Of a stretch of 64,000 nucleotides of DNA, positions 54,966 to 64,000 are shown in pieces. The DNA is from Branchipolynoe longqiensis (taxonomy: Eukaryota > Annelida > Polychaeta > Phyllodocida > Polynoidae). How positions within the stretch are numbered: position 1 is the first letter of the stretch; each line of letters begins with the position of its first letter. The stretch lies in contig CM059187.1 of NCBI GenBank assembly GCA_030323885.1, forward strand, positions 131,260,424-131,324,423, written 5' to 3'. The notes below the pieces were generated by a model, which did not search any database, was not told where the DNA came from, and saw only the letters and a list, made by a program, of their open reading frames with translations. A program made the translations under genes and the position numbers.

Positions 54966-56890
54966 ATGATATTTGACACTACGCTTAATTATTACTGAAT
55001 ATTTCTTTAAATAATAATAGGTTATTATATGGATATTGATAAACGCTTTATCGCGTGTAATAATGCCTGTGGTGTCCGGTACTCCCCCCCACCCCCTCCA
55101 CTCCTCCCTATCTGTGGTAGGGGTGGGTACCAGCATGCACCGCTCCACCTCCTGCGCGGGGCCAATCCTCCACTCGCTCAGTGGAATACACTGTCCTGAT
55201 ATAAATATCATACCAGATCTCTTTTCCAATGTAATAAACACAGTAACCTTAGAGTTCATAATTCGAAATTAACTGTATTGCCTCCTCTAAATTTAGGTAG
55301 TTTTTCTGAGTTCACCTTTGCTCTCATTTGACCCAAATTTAACCACTTCAAAAGTGGATCTGCTATAACATTTGCTGTCACATAATACAAATCTGACTAT
55401 TTCAGGTTGTCAATACGAGGATATAAAGTGACAAAATAAATAGCATTTCCATTTTACCATGAATTTGGCCCTTGCTGCAGACACAACATTAAACCAGCAG
55501 CAGCAATCAATCAATCAATCATCCCTGTGTGAAGTGTTCCCCAAATACCATCCAGCAGCTGATTATGTAACAGTTATTCTTGCTACATTGCATTTTTTTC
55601 GATGTGCAATCAGTATGATTCAAATGGCCTGATTGAGACTAACACCAATCGAAGTTTCAATATGCATGTAAATTGAGAGTTTTTCGTATCCCCCCTCACA
55701 CACACACATGTGTTGACATGTGATGTCATTCCGCATATGCGCATTGGAAACTTAAAAGACCCTCCATCTGCATACATGAATATTCATGTCAATTGGCCGT
55801 CACTCCACGTGTCCGTCATCCGATAAGATTCCAGCAACCACAACGCCACTTGCATCCGAAAAAAAGACACAATATTGGATCATAGTATTCCTTAAGCCTC
55901 AGTCACACCTCACCAGACTGATCAAAGGACAGAATTGTCTAGTCTGCACGTCATAAGTATCAAAATGTATTAAAATGTGTCAAAATTTTGCGATATCACT
56001 TCCCACTAGGTGCGTTGGGTGCTCAGATGAAGATCTTTCAAATTCGCAATTCCATTCAGAATATGTCGATATAGTGTGATTTTCAAGTGTAGCCGCTGCG
56101 CATATATTATTAGTGGACACGTCTTAAGTAATTTGAGACATTCAGGAGTGTAATTTGTGCACATGACCTTAAACCCCTTGGAACAACAAAAGATAAGGCT
56201 GTGCAACAACCATTATGATATATATATGCAATATATTCTTTGCCGCGAATGACAATGTACATGCCTGTAGTTAGGGTTTGGCCCGGTGGTGGCGCCACCA
56301 GTCCCATGATGGAAGGAACGGAGCAAATACATTGCGAGTACTAAGTGGTAATAAATGGATAATAGTGGGCAATAATCGATAATATAATAATAATACTAAA
56401 TTCCATTTCGTGCATTTATACTCGCATAATGCTTATGCATCATATATATATATGATATATAAGTATTTAGTACTGATGGCTACAATCATTCTGCAATTGA
56501 ATAAAATAGCTGTCTGTTCTTCGGATACAGATGAAATAGCTGCCTCTTCTTCAGATACAGATGAAATAGAGGCACACTTATAAGGCTTCGTAAATTATGA
56601 AAGCAGTGACGTGCCCCACTTGTCTTGATGATTACATGGGGGTGCACGTTTTGTAATTAACCTTTGTTTAGCCTAGTCACCCTCGATCGATCCGTCAATT
56701 CTTTAATTTCGCTAGTGCTCTAAGAATGTAAGGGTGGAATACCAATTGTTCTGAAAACATGCCTTGTTCCGGGCCACTGATGGCCACTGATGGCCTACGG
56801 ATATGACCCACTATTGGGCTAGTTATAAGTAACGATTCTTGTACATAGAAGGTAGCATTAGCAGCACTAATGCTAAGCTTATGGATATAT
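54966..56890. other. Unassigned DNA
   Basis: AT-rich with small duplications (GATGAAATAGCTGCCTCTTC near 56530-56570; GGCCACTGATGG near 56775). No gene or shared repeat recognised. Confidence 0.4.
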
Positions 56891-56899
56891 ATACATTAG

Positions 56900-56930
<31 letters not shown>

Positions 56931-56975
56931 ATTGTATATAGTATACGTATATAGGCTTCGGTTTCCGATATACAC

Positions 56976-57012
<37 letters not shown>
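56891..57012. repeat. (TA)n microsatellites
   Basis: TA runs at 56900-56935 and 56976-57010. Confidence 0.9.
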
Positions 57013-57015
<3 letters not shown>

Positions 57016-57017
57016 TT

Positions 57018-57531
57018 ATAGATGGCGAGGATTAAAGATAGTCCATAATGATGCAACAACATGCCCATCCCAAATTGGGATGCTATTGAAATCCTCCAAA
57101 TTTTAAAGGGTGTGACAACTACTTTGCATCATCTGTGTTTGAATTGAAATATATCGGTTTGTATTGTTCATTTTGGCTGCAACATGCGTAATTGACTACT
57201 CAAACTCGGATCCTTTGCGCCCTGCCTCGAGGATTCGTTTCCATATACTATGTGCCTTTTTACTGACGCAGTAAATCCATAGATGGCGAGGATTAAAGAT
57301 AGTCCATAATGATGCAACAACATGCCCATCCCAAAATGGGATGCTATTGAAATCCTCCAAATTTTAAAGGGAGTGACAATTACTTTGCATCATATGTTTT
57401 TGAATTGAAATATATTGGTTTGTATTGTTCATGTTGGCTGCAACATGCGTAATTGACTACTCAAACTTGGATCCTCTGCGCCTTGGGTCTAGGACTCTTT
57501 TGCATATACTAGGTGCCTTATTATTGATGCA
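57018..57531 (+). repeat. 261-bp tandem duplication
   Basis: ATAGATGGCGAGGATTAAAG, CCCATCCCAAAWTGGGATGC and GTTCATKTTGGCTGCAACAT recur with a 261-bp offset (57018 and 57279). Identity is high, so the duplication is recent. Confidence 0.92.
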
Positions 57532-58435
57532 AGCATGACCTTTCAACAATCTGTTTCTAAACTAACTTCATATTGTGCTTGACCTTCTCCTTTGAGATGG
57601 ACACATGTGCTGCGATTTACCCATTCAACTTAACCATGTTACTCTTAACTCCTTTCTTATGTACTTCTTTGTTGACACTGATGCTGCCCTCTGACGTATA
57701 CCTTTTGACTGGACACATACACCATTTATCAGCTCATTTCCTGCTCTGTAACCAAGGCAATTGCTTCTTCAATTTGCATATTTAATGTCATTCATGGAAA
57801 ATCCCATTTTCTACTGCGTCGTTGCAAAACTAGCACCCCCTTGAGTCTTTTGAAACTAAAAATTGCCAGTGCCTTAAGTACGTTCTTGGCCTATATATGG
57901 CCACGGTCCGCAGACATTCTCACTTCAACATAGGAGCAGGAAAGGAGAAAACTAGCACAGGACCGGCCAAGGACTCTCATTTGCCGTCCCTCTCACCCCA
58001 CATATTAAGACTTAGAGGCCCACATCTTAGACCTCACATTGTATGACAAATACTTATTATCAAACCGTAATTTAATTTATATCAGGGGAAAATAAATACC
58101 ATCTTTTAGTTGAGATTGGGTTTGTGTTGTTCAATTACCAAGTTCAGTGTTCAGTCAATGTTCAGTGGATAGCCGTAACCATGCGGCTTCCCCACTCCGA
58201 TTCTTTGATTGTGGTTTTAAAATAATCACCCAGACTGAACCGAATACATTGCTATCCTTTTGACAATGTTCTGTTGTTTTTCTTTTAATGTATTAGTCAT
58301 TGTGAGGCATAATGTGCTTTGCCTAAGTGATATACAATTTCCATCAACAACCCGCACTCTGACGTCACTGGAAGAACTAATGTCAGGAAGAGCACTCTGT
58401 GCAGTCGGCTCGGTGAAAAATGTCTTAGGTGGCCT
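57532..58435. other. Unassigned DNA
   Basis: The 70-codon frame 57573-57785 and the minus frame 58226-58633 have no motif. Nothing shared with the rest of the window. Confidence 0.35.
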
Positions 58436-58632
58436 TTCTACTACCAACCCAACCCACCCTCGGATTGTAAGAACAAAAACTAATGTTGTCGATAGAATTT
58501 GAGTGTGTATGCTTCGCAGAACCGGTCTATTTATCTTACTATATTGGATTTCAAAATAAAATAAATGATGTGCCTGGTTATGCAGTGATGTGCTGTTACA
58601 GAATTGTATGTCAGTGTTGTGTTTGTTTAGCA
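58436..58632 (+). repeat. Direct repeat, unit A
   Basis: ATTGGATTTCAAAATAAAAT and GCTTCGCAGAACCG match 59043-59233. The two units bracket module X plus an S3 SINE. Confidence 0.75.
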
Positions 58633-58735
58633 CTCGGCTCAGTGGAAAATGTCTTATATAGCGATATAGCGATATAGCGAATGATAGACAGGAAGTGTGA
58701 ACACCTATTTGTCTCTCACTTTTTATTTGTTTTGT

Positions 58736-58800
58736 ACATTAGTTGTCCCAAGCAGGAGAAATCCCAGTCACAGACGACTGGTCTTCCCCACTCCACTGCT
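58736..58800 (-). mobile_element. Tail module X joined to S3
   Basis: GTACATTAGTTGTCCCAAGC, AGGAGAAATCCCAGTCAC and GGTCTTCCCCACTCCACTGC are module X as seen next to S1 fragments at 31983 and 38990. Here it passes directly into S3. Confidence 0.7.
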
Positions 58801-59037
58801 GGTCAATAGAAAGCCCAAGCCTACACTTTTACCGACCCAAGGGATTTTTAACCTCCCACACCACATAGACATGGTATGAGAGCAACCGGCCTTTGATGAT
58901 GCTGTAAGTTATACACAGCGGTGGAAATCCAAATTGGCAGAGCTGGGGGCATGGGGAATCGAACCGCCGACACTCAGATTATGAGTCTGACCTAGAAAAA
59001 AGTCAGACACTCTAACCACTCCGCCACAGAGAACGCC
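58801..59037 (-). mobile_element. tRNA-derived SINE, family S3, better copy
   Basis: On the minus strand: GTGGCGGAGTGGTTAGAG (box A), a hairpin TCTGAC/GTCAGA, a possible variable arm CTCA/TGAG, and a perfect box B GGTTCGATTCC, followed by the S3 body. The arrangement resembles a class II tRNA. Colinear with 855-1085. Confidence 0.78.
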
Positions 59038-59042
59038 GGGCT

Positions 59043-59233
59043 TTTCAATACCAACCTGCTCTCAGATTGCAAGAAGAAGAACTACTGTTATTGATAGAAG
59101 CTGAGTGTACAGGCTTCACAGAACCGATCGATTTATCATAATATATTGGATTTCAAAATAAAATAAATGATGCGCCTTGTTCTGCGGTGACATGTTTTCA
59201 CAGTATAGTCTGTCGGTGTTGTGTTAGTATAGC
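59043..59233 (+). repeat. Direct repeat, unit B
   Basis: Diverged copy of 58436-58632. Confidence 0.75.
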
Positions 59234-59330
59234 CAGTACACTGCAAAGTCAGCCTGCTCTCCCCAGGCTCAGCTGCCTTACCCTTACCATCCTGACACGC
59301 AAAGCAGTGTTCAGCTGTGCCTATATATAT

Positions 59331-59770
59331 GTCCTGTGAATGGTGAAAATGGGACATATTGTGCCTAGAGAAGGATTCAAACAAACAATTATTGCTATTA
59401 TAGTGTTAGCGTCGTAACCATTAGCTACCTAGGATATCTGATTCGATCACCCTATCCATGCCTACATGGATATGTGGCTCCTTGCGTGAGAGGATAGTGC
59501 TAATTACTATTCTTCTCCACCTGAAATTATAAGTCTTTTAAATAGTTGCCCTCCTTATGATTACAATTAAAGACAGGACCCATGCACTTACAGACATATA
59601 TATATATATACAGCATAGGTTCACCAACCATTCAGTATGTACTTTATACAAGATAATGGTTTATGGCACCATTCTCATGGTGTGTGAACAAAATGGAAAA
59701 TGTTGTGTCTAGAGCAGGCCATTCGAGGGCGAGTGTCTTAATCATTAGACTATCTAGGTTTCCTGAAGCA
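59331..59770 (-). mobile_element. S2 dimer, third copy
   Basis: Unit 1 at about 59331-59520 (GTGAAAATGGGACATATTGT, CGTAACCATTAGCTACCTAG), linker with ATGATTACAATTAAAGACAG, unit 2 at about 59680-59770 (GGAAAATGTTGTGTCTAGAG). Spacing about 340 bp. It is older than the 40.6-kb copy. Confidence 0.65.
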
Positions 59771-59835
59771 ATCATCGTATCACATCTCGTTGTTTAGGCC
59801 GATCCTTCCCTTATACTAGAAGATAGGGCAGACAC

Positions 59836-59858
59836 GTATATATATATATATATATATA
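59836..59858. repeat. (TA)n microsatellite
   Basis: Alternating TA run; unassigned DNA follows to 60178. Confidence 0.9.
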
Positions 59859-60407
59859 CGTTATCTATTGTTCAGATCACATGGCAGCAATTACAAAGTA
59901 CTCACTGAATGTCCTATCCACTACCCACATCACATATTCACAAAATCTGGGGTAATGAACAATTGTGTACAATACGTCTTTAACAAAGACATGACACCCT
60001 ACGTACCAAATTAATTGTTCACATAAAAGAGGCATCAACAATAGGGCCTTTATACCTGCAAAGAATAGATCTGGCTTACCTCTGATATTGTTATCTAAAG
60101 GCTTAAATAAGACCTCCTGAATTGGTACTCAAATACCCCGACGCAGTGACGTCAAACAGCCAACTTCTCGAAGTCATTGAAGCTGCATAGTTCGATGAAA
60201 GCATCAAATATTTGTTAAGTAAAACACTTACCTAGATTTGGTCCTCAATATCCCACTTAGGTACTCATGCAATGGTTAAAGCTGCATAGTCTGATGAAAT
60301 ATCACATTTTCAAAACCAAACCAATTATCTAGATTTGATTTTAAATATCTAACTTAGATACTGATGCACTTATTGAGCATTTGTTTCTGCATAGAAGACA
60401 ATACTGA

Positions 60408-60929
60408 TGGTGCTGTCACATTACGACACTTCTAGCCAACACACATCGATGCATGTGATTTTTTGGCGCAACGTGCTGATACGTCAGGAAGCATAACATG
60501 CGCATTAGGCACGTGTTGGTATTCGTTGATTGATGGCGATGGTCGACGAGGGTCGGCGGCACGCGTCATCATGCTTGCACAAAACTATTTACGTGTGCCG
60601 AAGTGCCAGTGCCCACGTTATGGCTACGTATGGGGCGTCTCGAGATACGTTAGAGTCGCTGGAATAACCTTATGTGAATGGTAGGCAGACGCTGCGCACA
60701 CGTGAGGGTCATTCCCACAAGTTGCGCCAAACTGTTGCTTTTTGTTGTTTACATCCTAGCAACATCTAAGGTCATATCAGGACGGCACACCAAACTTTTA
60801 CCACAACGTTGGCCGCACGATACCAATACGTTGCGCTGACGCCAACAAGTTTGACATGTCTCGAAGATTAAAAGTGATTTTGCGCATTGGCTGCGCGCCG
60901 GCGAGAAGCGTCGTAATGTGACAGCACTA
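60408..60929. mobile_element. MITE M2 (Harbinger-type), complete
   Basis: Ends TGGTGCTGTCACATTACGAC and GTCGTAATGTGACAGCACTA are inverted. The flanks TGA/TTA are a mutated TTA duplication: the M1 empty site reads CACTTAGTC at this point. CG-rich, with an S1 tail fragment inside (60734-60785). Confidence 0.88.
60734..60785 (-). repeat. S1 tail fragment captured inside M2
   Basis: TTTACATCCTAGCAACATCT and AAGGTCATATCAGGACGG are the S1 3' end. Flanking M2 sequence agrees with the copy at 14786-14819. Confidence 0.85.
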
Positions 60930-61522
60930 TTAGTCAATTTAACAGAACCTGTCACTGCAGAAGTCTATGGAGTCAGAATTTTGGCAAGCTTGCCAAAACT
61001 AATTTTCCATGTTTGCACTCAAAATATCTCAAAAGTTTACCATTTAAAATAAAAGTAACTTTGAACTAATGTAAAGTAGATACTAGTGATCAATCTAATA
61101 TATTTATCTAAGAAAAAATACAGAAATTCAAAACCATCGGACTATGCAACCTTAAGCATGTGTTACTGTCTAGAAAGAATAGTAAGTTAATTTCACATAA
61201 TGTGTCTCTGCTGAAGCCTATGTCGTCGAGCATTTTAACTTGCATGTCAAGAAATAAATGTATCATATTTTCACTTTAAATATATCAAAGGCTAGCTCTT
61301 TAAAATAGAGGTTATTAAAACTAAAGGAAAGTGGATTATAATCATTATCAACCTAATGTATTTATCTAAAAATAAATGTCCCAGAAATTCAAACCCATCA
61401 GAGTGAGCAGATTTAAGGTAATATTGTATACCAAATGGACTAACAATTCAAAATTATCCAGAAATAAATGGTGACATTTCGACCAGCTTCAATATGCTTT
61501 TTATATGGCAGTGACTTGCGAC

Positions 61523-61672
61523 AAGAGAAACCTGAAGCTGACAGACATTAAGACTGACTCATGGTCATCACTCTCACAGCAGAGAGCTAAATGGAGAGTG
61601 GCAGTCAAGTAATGAAAGCAGTCTTTGTCGCATCGTGACCGACCAACAGTATGATGATGATGACTTGCCTGG
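61523..61672 (+). mobile_element. LINE La, 3' terminal scrap
   Basis: Encodes RNLKLTDIKTDSWSSLSQQR and WRVAVK, then a stop, GTCTTTGTCGCATCG and a (GAT)n tail. Nearly identical to the end of 49225-49553, so the same LINE family produced both. Confidence 0.88.
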
Positions 61673-62156
61673 TTAGAATTGGATCTTATAACTCAAAGTG
61701 CAAGATTAGATACCTGTGAATGTATAAATATCTCTGCCATTTCATACTGTGGTTCAGTATGGTTCACTATGCCCTGGTCGTTCTCATTGCAATACACCAC
61801 AGGAATTTCAGGAGTGACGAGCTTGAGTCCAAACTTGCCTCCTGGAATAGACACCCTAGAACTCCACTAAAATAGTTTGTTTAGTAATACATTCCCAATA
61901 GTGGACATGTACATATGTATATATGTATATATATCTATATATTGATGTATACATGTATTGTGTATACAATTGTTATATTTAATAATATTGGGAATTGTCT
62001 TGATAACATATTAAAGTGGTAGTTATGACTTCATTCAGGTGACACTGACTGACATTCAAGGTGCATTTATCTTAAATGCCTCGGACAGCAGTATTGGTAC
62101 TTATATAATATAAATAATATGACATTCATCAAATTCTCCAAATAGATTATACGTAA
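61673..62156. other. Unassigned AT-rich DNA
   Basis: TATATG-type microsatellite near 61910-61950; nothing else recognised. Confidence 0.45.
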
Positions 62157-62580
62157 TTAAAGCTGCCTACATCGATCAAAGCATCACACTATTTTTTAAG
62201 TGAAAACCCTTACCTACAGCTGATCCTACATGTCCAAATTAGATACTTGTGCTCTTAGTAAAGTTGAATAGTTCGAGAAAAGCATTACATTTTCAAAGTA
62301 AATCACTTATCTAGGTTTGAATATATATATCTAAGTTAAATGCTGGTGTACGTAGTGAGCATTGCTTGCTGCATAGAAGGGCACACTTAGTCAGTTTAAT
62401 AGAACCTGTTATTGCTGAAGTCTATAGGTCAACATCTTGAGAAGCAAGCCAACATGTTTACATTTCTAGTTGCTCCTAATTTAGTCATTTTGAGGCAAAT
62501 TTACTTTAATTCTAACTAAACTAATATCAGTTATGACATTCCCCCTAGTATATTTATCTCAGAAAATCTCACCTTAATTG
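62157..62580 (+). mobile_element. Two M1 copies, second inside or beside the first
   Basis: TTAAAGCTGCCTACATCGAT starts one M1 that stops at GATACTTGTGCTCTTAG. A second M1 begins there (TAAAGTTGAATAGTTCGAGA) and runs to about TCAGAAAATCTCACC. The stop point is the same internal site used in the other nests. Confidence 0.65.
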
Positions 62581-64000
62581 ATGTACTTAAAATAAATGAT
62601 GAATCATCTAAACCACGGACCAATGTTAAAGAAATCATAGTTGTTAATTGATGTTAGCCATGTGATATCATAATAAAACACAGTGATATACACACATACA
62701 CACCCGTTCTTATTAGTTTAGACATGTATCATCATAAAACCACATAGTGATTGATACACACATATACATACCAGTTCTTATTGGATTAACAACTGGGAGG
62801 GTCTAGCCTCCCCCGGGAATATTAAATACATATTCTTGAGAAGCTTTAGACTTTACATCGTGGATACTCCATATCTACCATTATCGGTTGTTTTCTTTAA
62901 TGATATCATTATACATTTATCTTGAGAATAGACTAATCAGAGTTGATAGAGCTGACCCAAATGTATTGGTCCAGTGCTTGCATCTTCTAATTATTGAAAT
63001 AATATTAATAATATAAAAAATATTCATGGAGATGCCTGCATGAATTAATGAATATATATGCTGTATAGGCCATTATACAAGTATAACTAGTCAGAAGATC
63101 ACATATACTCCCCAGCCACTAAGTCATTGGCTGGTTACCTCTACTCATTAGGTCGCACATGCTGTCACCTACTCACCCACGCCTCACCAACCATTATGCT
63201 CACTCACTGTACCAATGAAAATGTAGGTAACTACTATGTCTCTATATATATCTGCAAATATATAGCTATATATATACTTATATATATACATGACTGTGTG
63301 TGAACTGTGATATATATATATACACTTACACAGATACTGTCGCATCGAGTTGCTGCTGCATATTCTATGCATCCATCGCGCTCTGTCTCTGCCATATGTA
63401 TATGAGCCGCAACCAAAGAAGCACAATGGCCTTTCACATGATGAACGCAAGGCCCCTGAAAGGACACCAGTTATGTCTTCAGGCAAATGTCAGAAGCGTT
63501 CCATATGCGCACGCACGATGCGCACTGTAAGGACTTGCGTGAGTCATATGTGGGAGTTACTGCCGAGACTCTTGGCATTGAGGTGGAGTCTGGAATAATG
63601 CGTGTCTGTGTGGGGCGTGTGGTGGGGTGGGTGTGTGGGTGGGTGTGGGGGGCTGTGAAATGTCACATATGTGGTCATGCATGCCGTCCTTTGCCATGGT
63701 AATTATGTGCGTCCTTTGTTTGGCCATCACGCAGGCAGCTTTTGTTCCGATGAATTGCTGATGTACATATGCATCTGTGTCACTTTTAGGAGCATGTACT
63801 GGATGTTTAACATTGAATGTCTTATTCCATATACGTATGTGCATATATATGTCCTGTATAATAATGCAAGTATAGATAATGGACAAGGGTAGGTTCCCTG
63901 CTAGGTCTAGTATATACAGCAGACTACCTACCCCCTCCCTGTATTGGTAGCTATATGAGGATAATACAACCATGGCGCCAACTCTCGTGTTTGTATTCAT
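62581..64000. other. Unassigned DNA to the window end
   Basis: A short duplication (CACATAGTGATTGATACACA-like) near 62690-62790 and TA-rich runs at 63240-63330. Overlapping small frames at 63184-64000 have no motif. Nothing is recognised. Confidence 0.4.

Larger units (their letters stand above)
60276..61155 (+). mobile_element. MITE M1, inner copy, itself interrupted by M2
   Basis: TTAA (60276-60279, 61152-61155) flanks ends AGCTGCATAGTCTGATGA and TCGGACTATGCAACC. The M2 insertion at 60408-60929 splits it. Confidence 0.85.
60179..61416 (+). mobile_element. MITE M1, outer copy of a three-level nest
   Basis: 60179-60275 (AGCTGCATAGTTCGATGAAA to GGTACTCATGCAATGG) and 61156-61416 are the two parts of one old M1. 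The break is at the internal TTAA of the family and holds a second M1. Confidence 0.78.

Noticed and set aside
54441..54998. 185-codon plus frame rich in Pro and Ser
   Set aside because: Pyrimidine-rich composition accounts for it, and it runs through TATA- and AATAAA-like signals.
58226..58633. 135-codon minus frame
   Set aside because: Half of it lies in a direct repeat that recurs at 59043 with stops; no motif.

Overview
This window looks like a stretch of animal nuclear genome that is almost entirely non-coding and saturated with transposable elements. Evidence for an animal: several Pol III-type tRNA-derived SINE families with A/B boxes, 3' fragments of non-LTR retrotransposons, MITEs with terminal inverted repeats (TIRs), LTR-like sequences with TATA and AATAAA signals, abundant micro- and minisatellites, no long intact gene and no prokaryotic operon or ribosome-binding-site structure. 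The repeat style (a SINE of about 340 bp ending in CAACAAACAAA, and LINE C-termini of a type common in marine invertebrates) suggests a lophotrochozoan, perhaps a mollusc. That placement is an inference, not a demonstration.

Layout. 1-8.2 kb: SINEs (S1, S3), an inverted LTR-like repeat, copies of a TTAA-flanked MITE (M1), a ~100-bp tandem array and a 0.7-kb TIR element (M8). 8.4-10.9 kb: two adjacent minisatellites (66-bp and ~30-bp units). 10.9-18.3 kb: two copies of a TIR element (M5), one split by element M4; a 1.5-kb TIR element (M3) containing a SINE that contains nested GC-rich MITEs (M2); a pogo-like MITE (M7); a MITE with internal hairpin (M6); an A-run/T-run hairpin. 18.5-20.2 kb: the best coding signal of the window, a 153-bp minus-strand exon candidate (18537-18689) beside C/A-rich low-complexity DNA. 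20.3-25.5 kb: a second LTR-like repeat, a second M3 copy carrying two SINEs and a ~39-bp minisatellite, and a CR1-like LINE 3' end. 25.5-34.5 kb: mostly unannotated DNA with SINEs and self-nested M1 copies. 34.5-35.8 kb: a 13-bp minisatellite. 36-50 kb: SINEs, a dimeric tRNA-like repeat (S2), a G-rich region, M4 and R2 copies, weak exon candidates near 47.2-48 kb, and a LINE C-terminus at 49.2 kb. 50-64 kb: SINEs, two convergent LINE 3' ends (52.8-53.8 kb), a possible solo LTR (54.4 kb), a 261-bp tandem duplication, S3 and S2 copies, and a densely nested M1/M2 cluster (60.2-61.4 kb).

No complete gene can be supported. If the 18.5-kb exon is real, much of the window would be intronic or flanking DNA of a minus-strand gene. 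I did not find a new defence, biosynthetic or signalling system. What stands out is repeat biology: elements nested repeatedly at the same internal TTAA, SINEs exchanging 3' tails, a MITE family that carries a SINE tail, and a three-fold target-site duplication recording two SINE insertions at one site. All long open frames in simple-sequence DNA (for example 34413-35411 and 42685-43671, both minus) are treated as artefacts.
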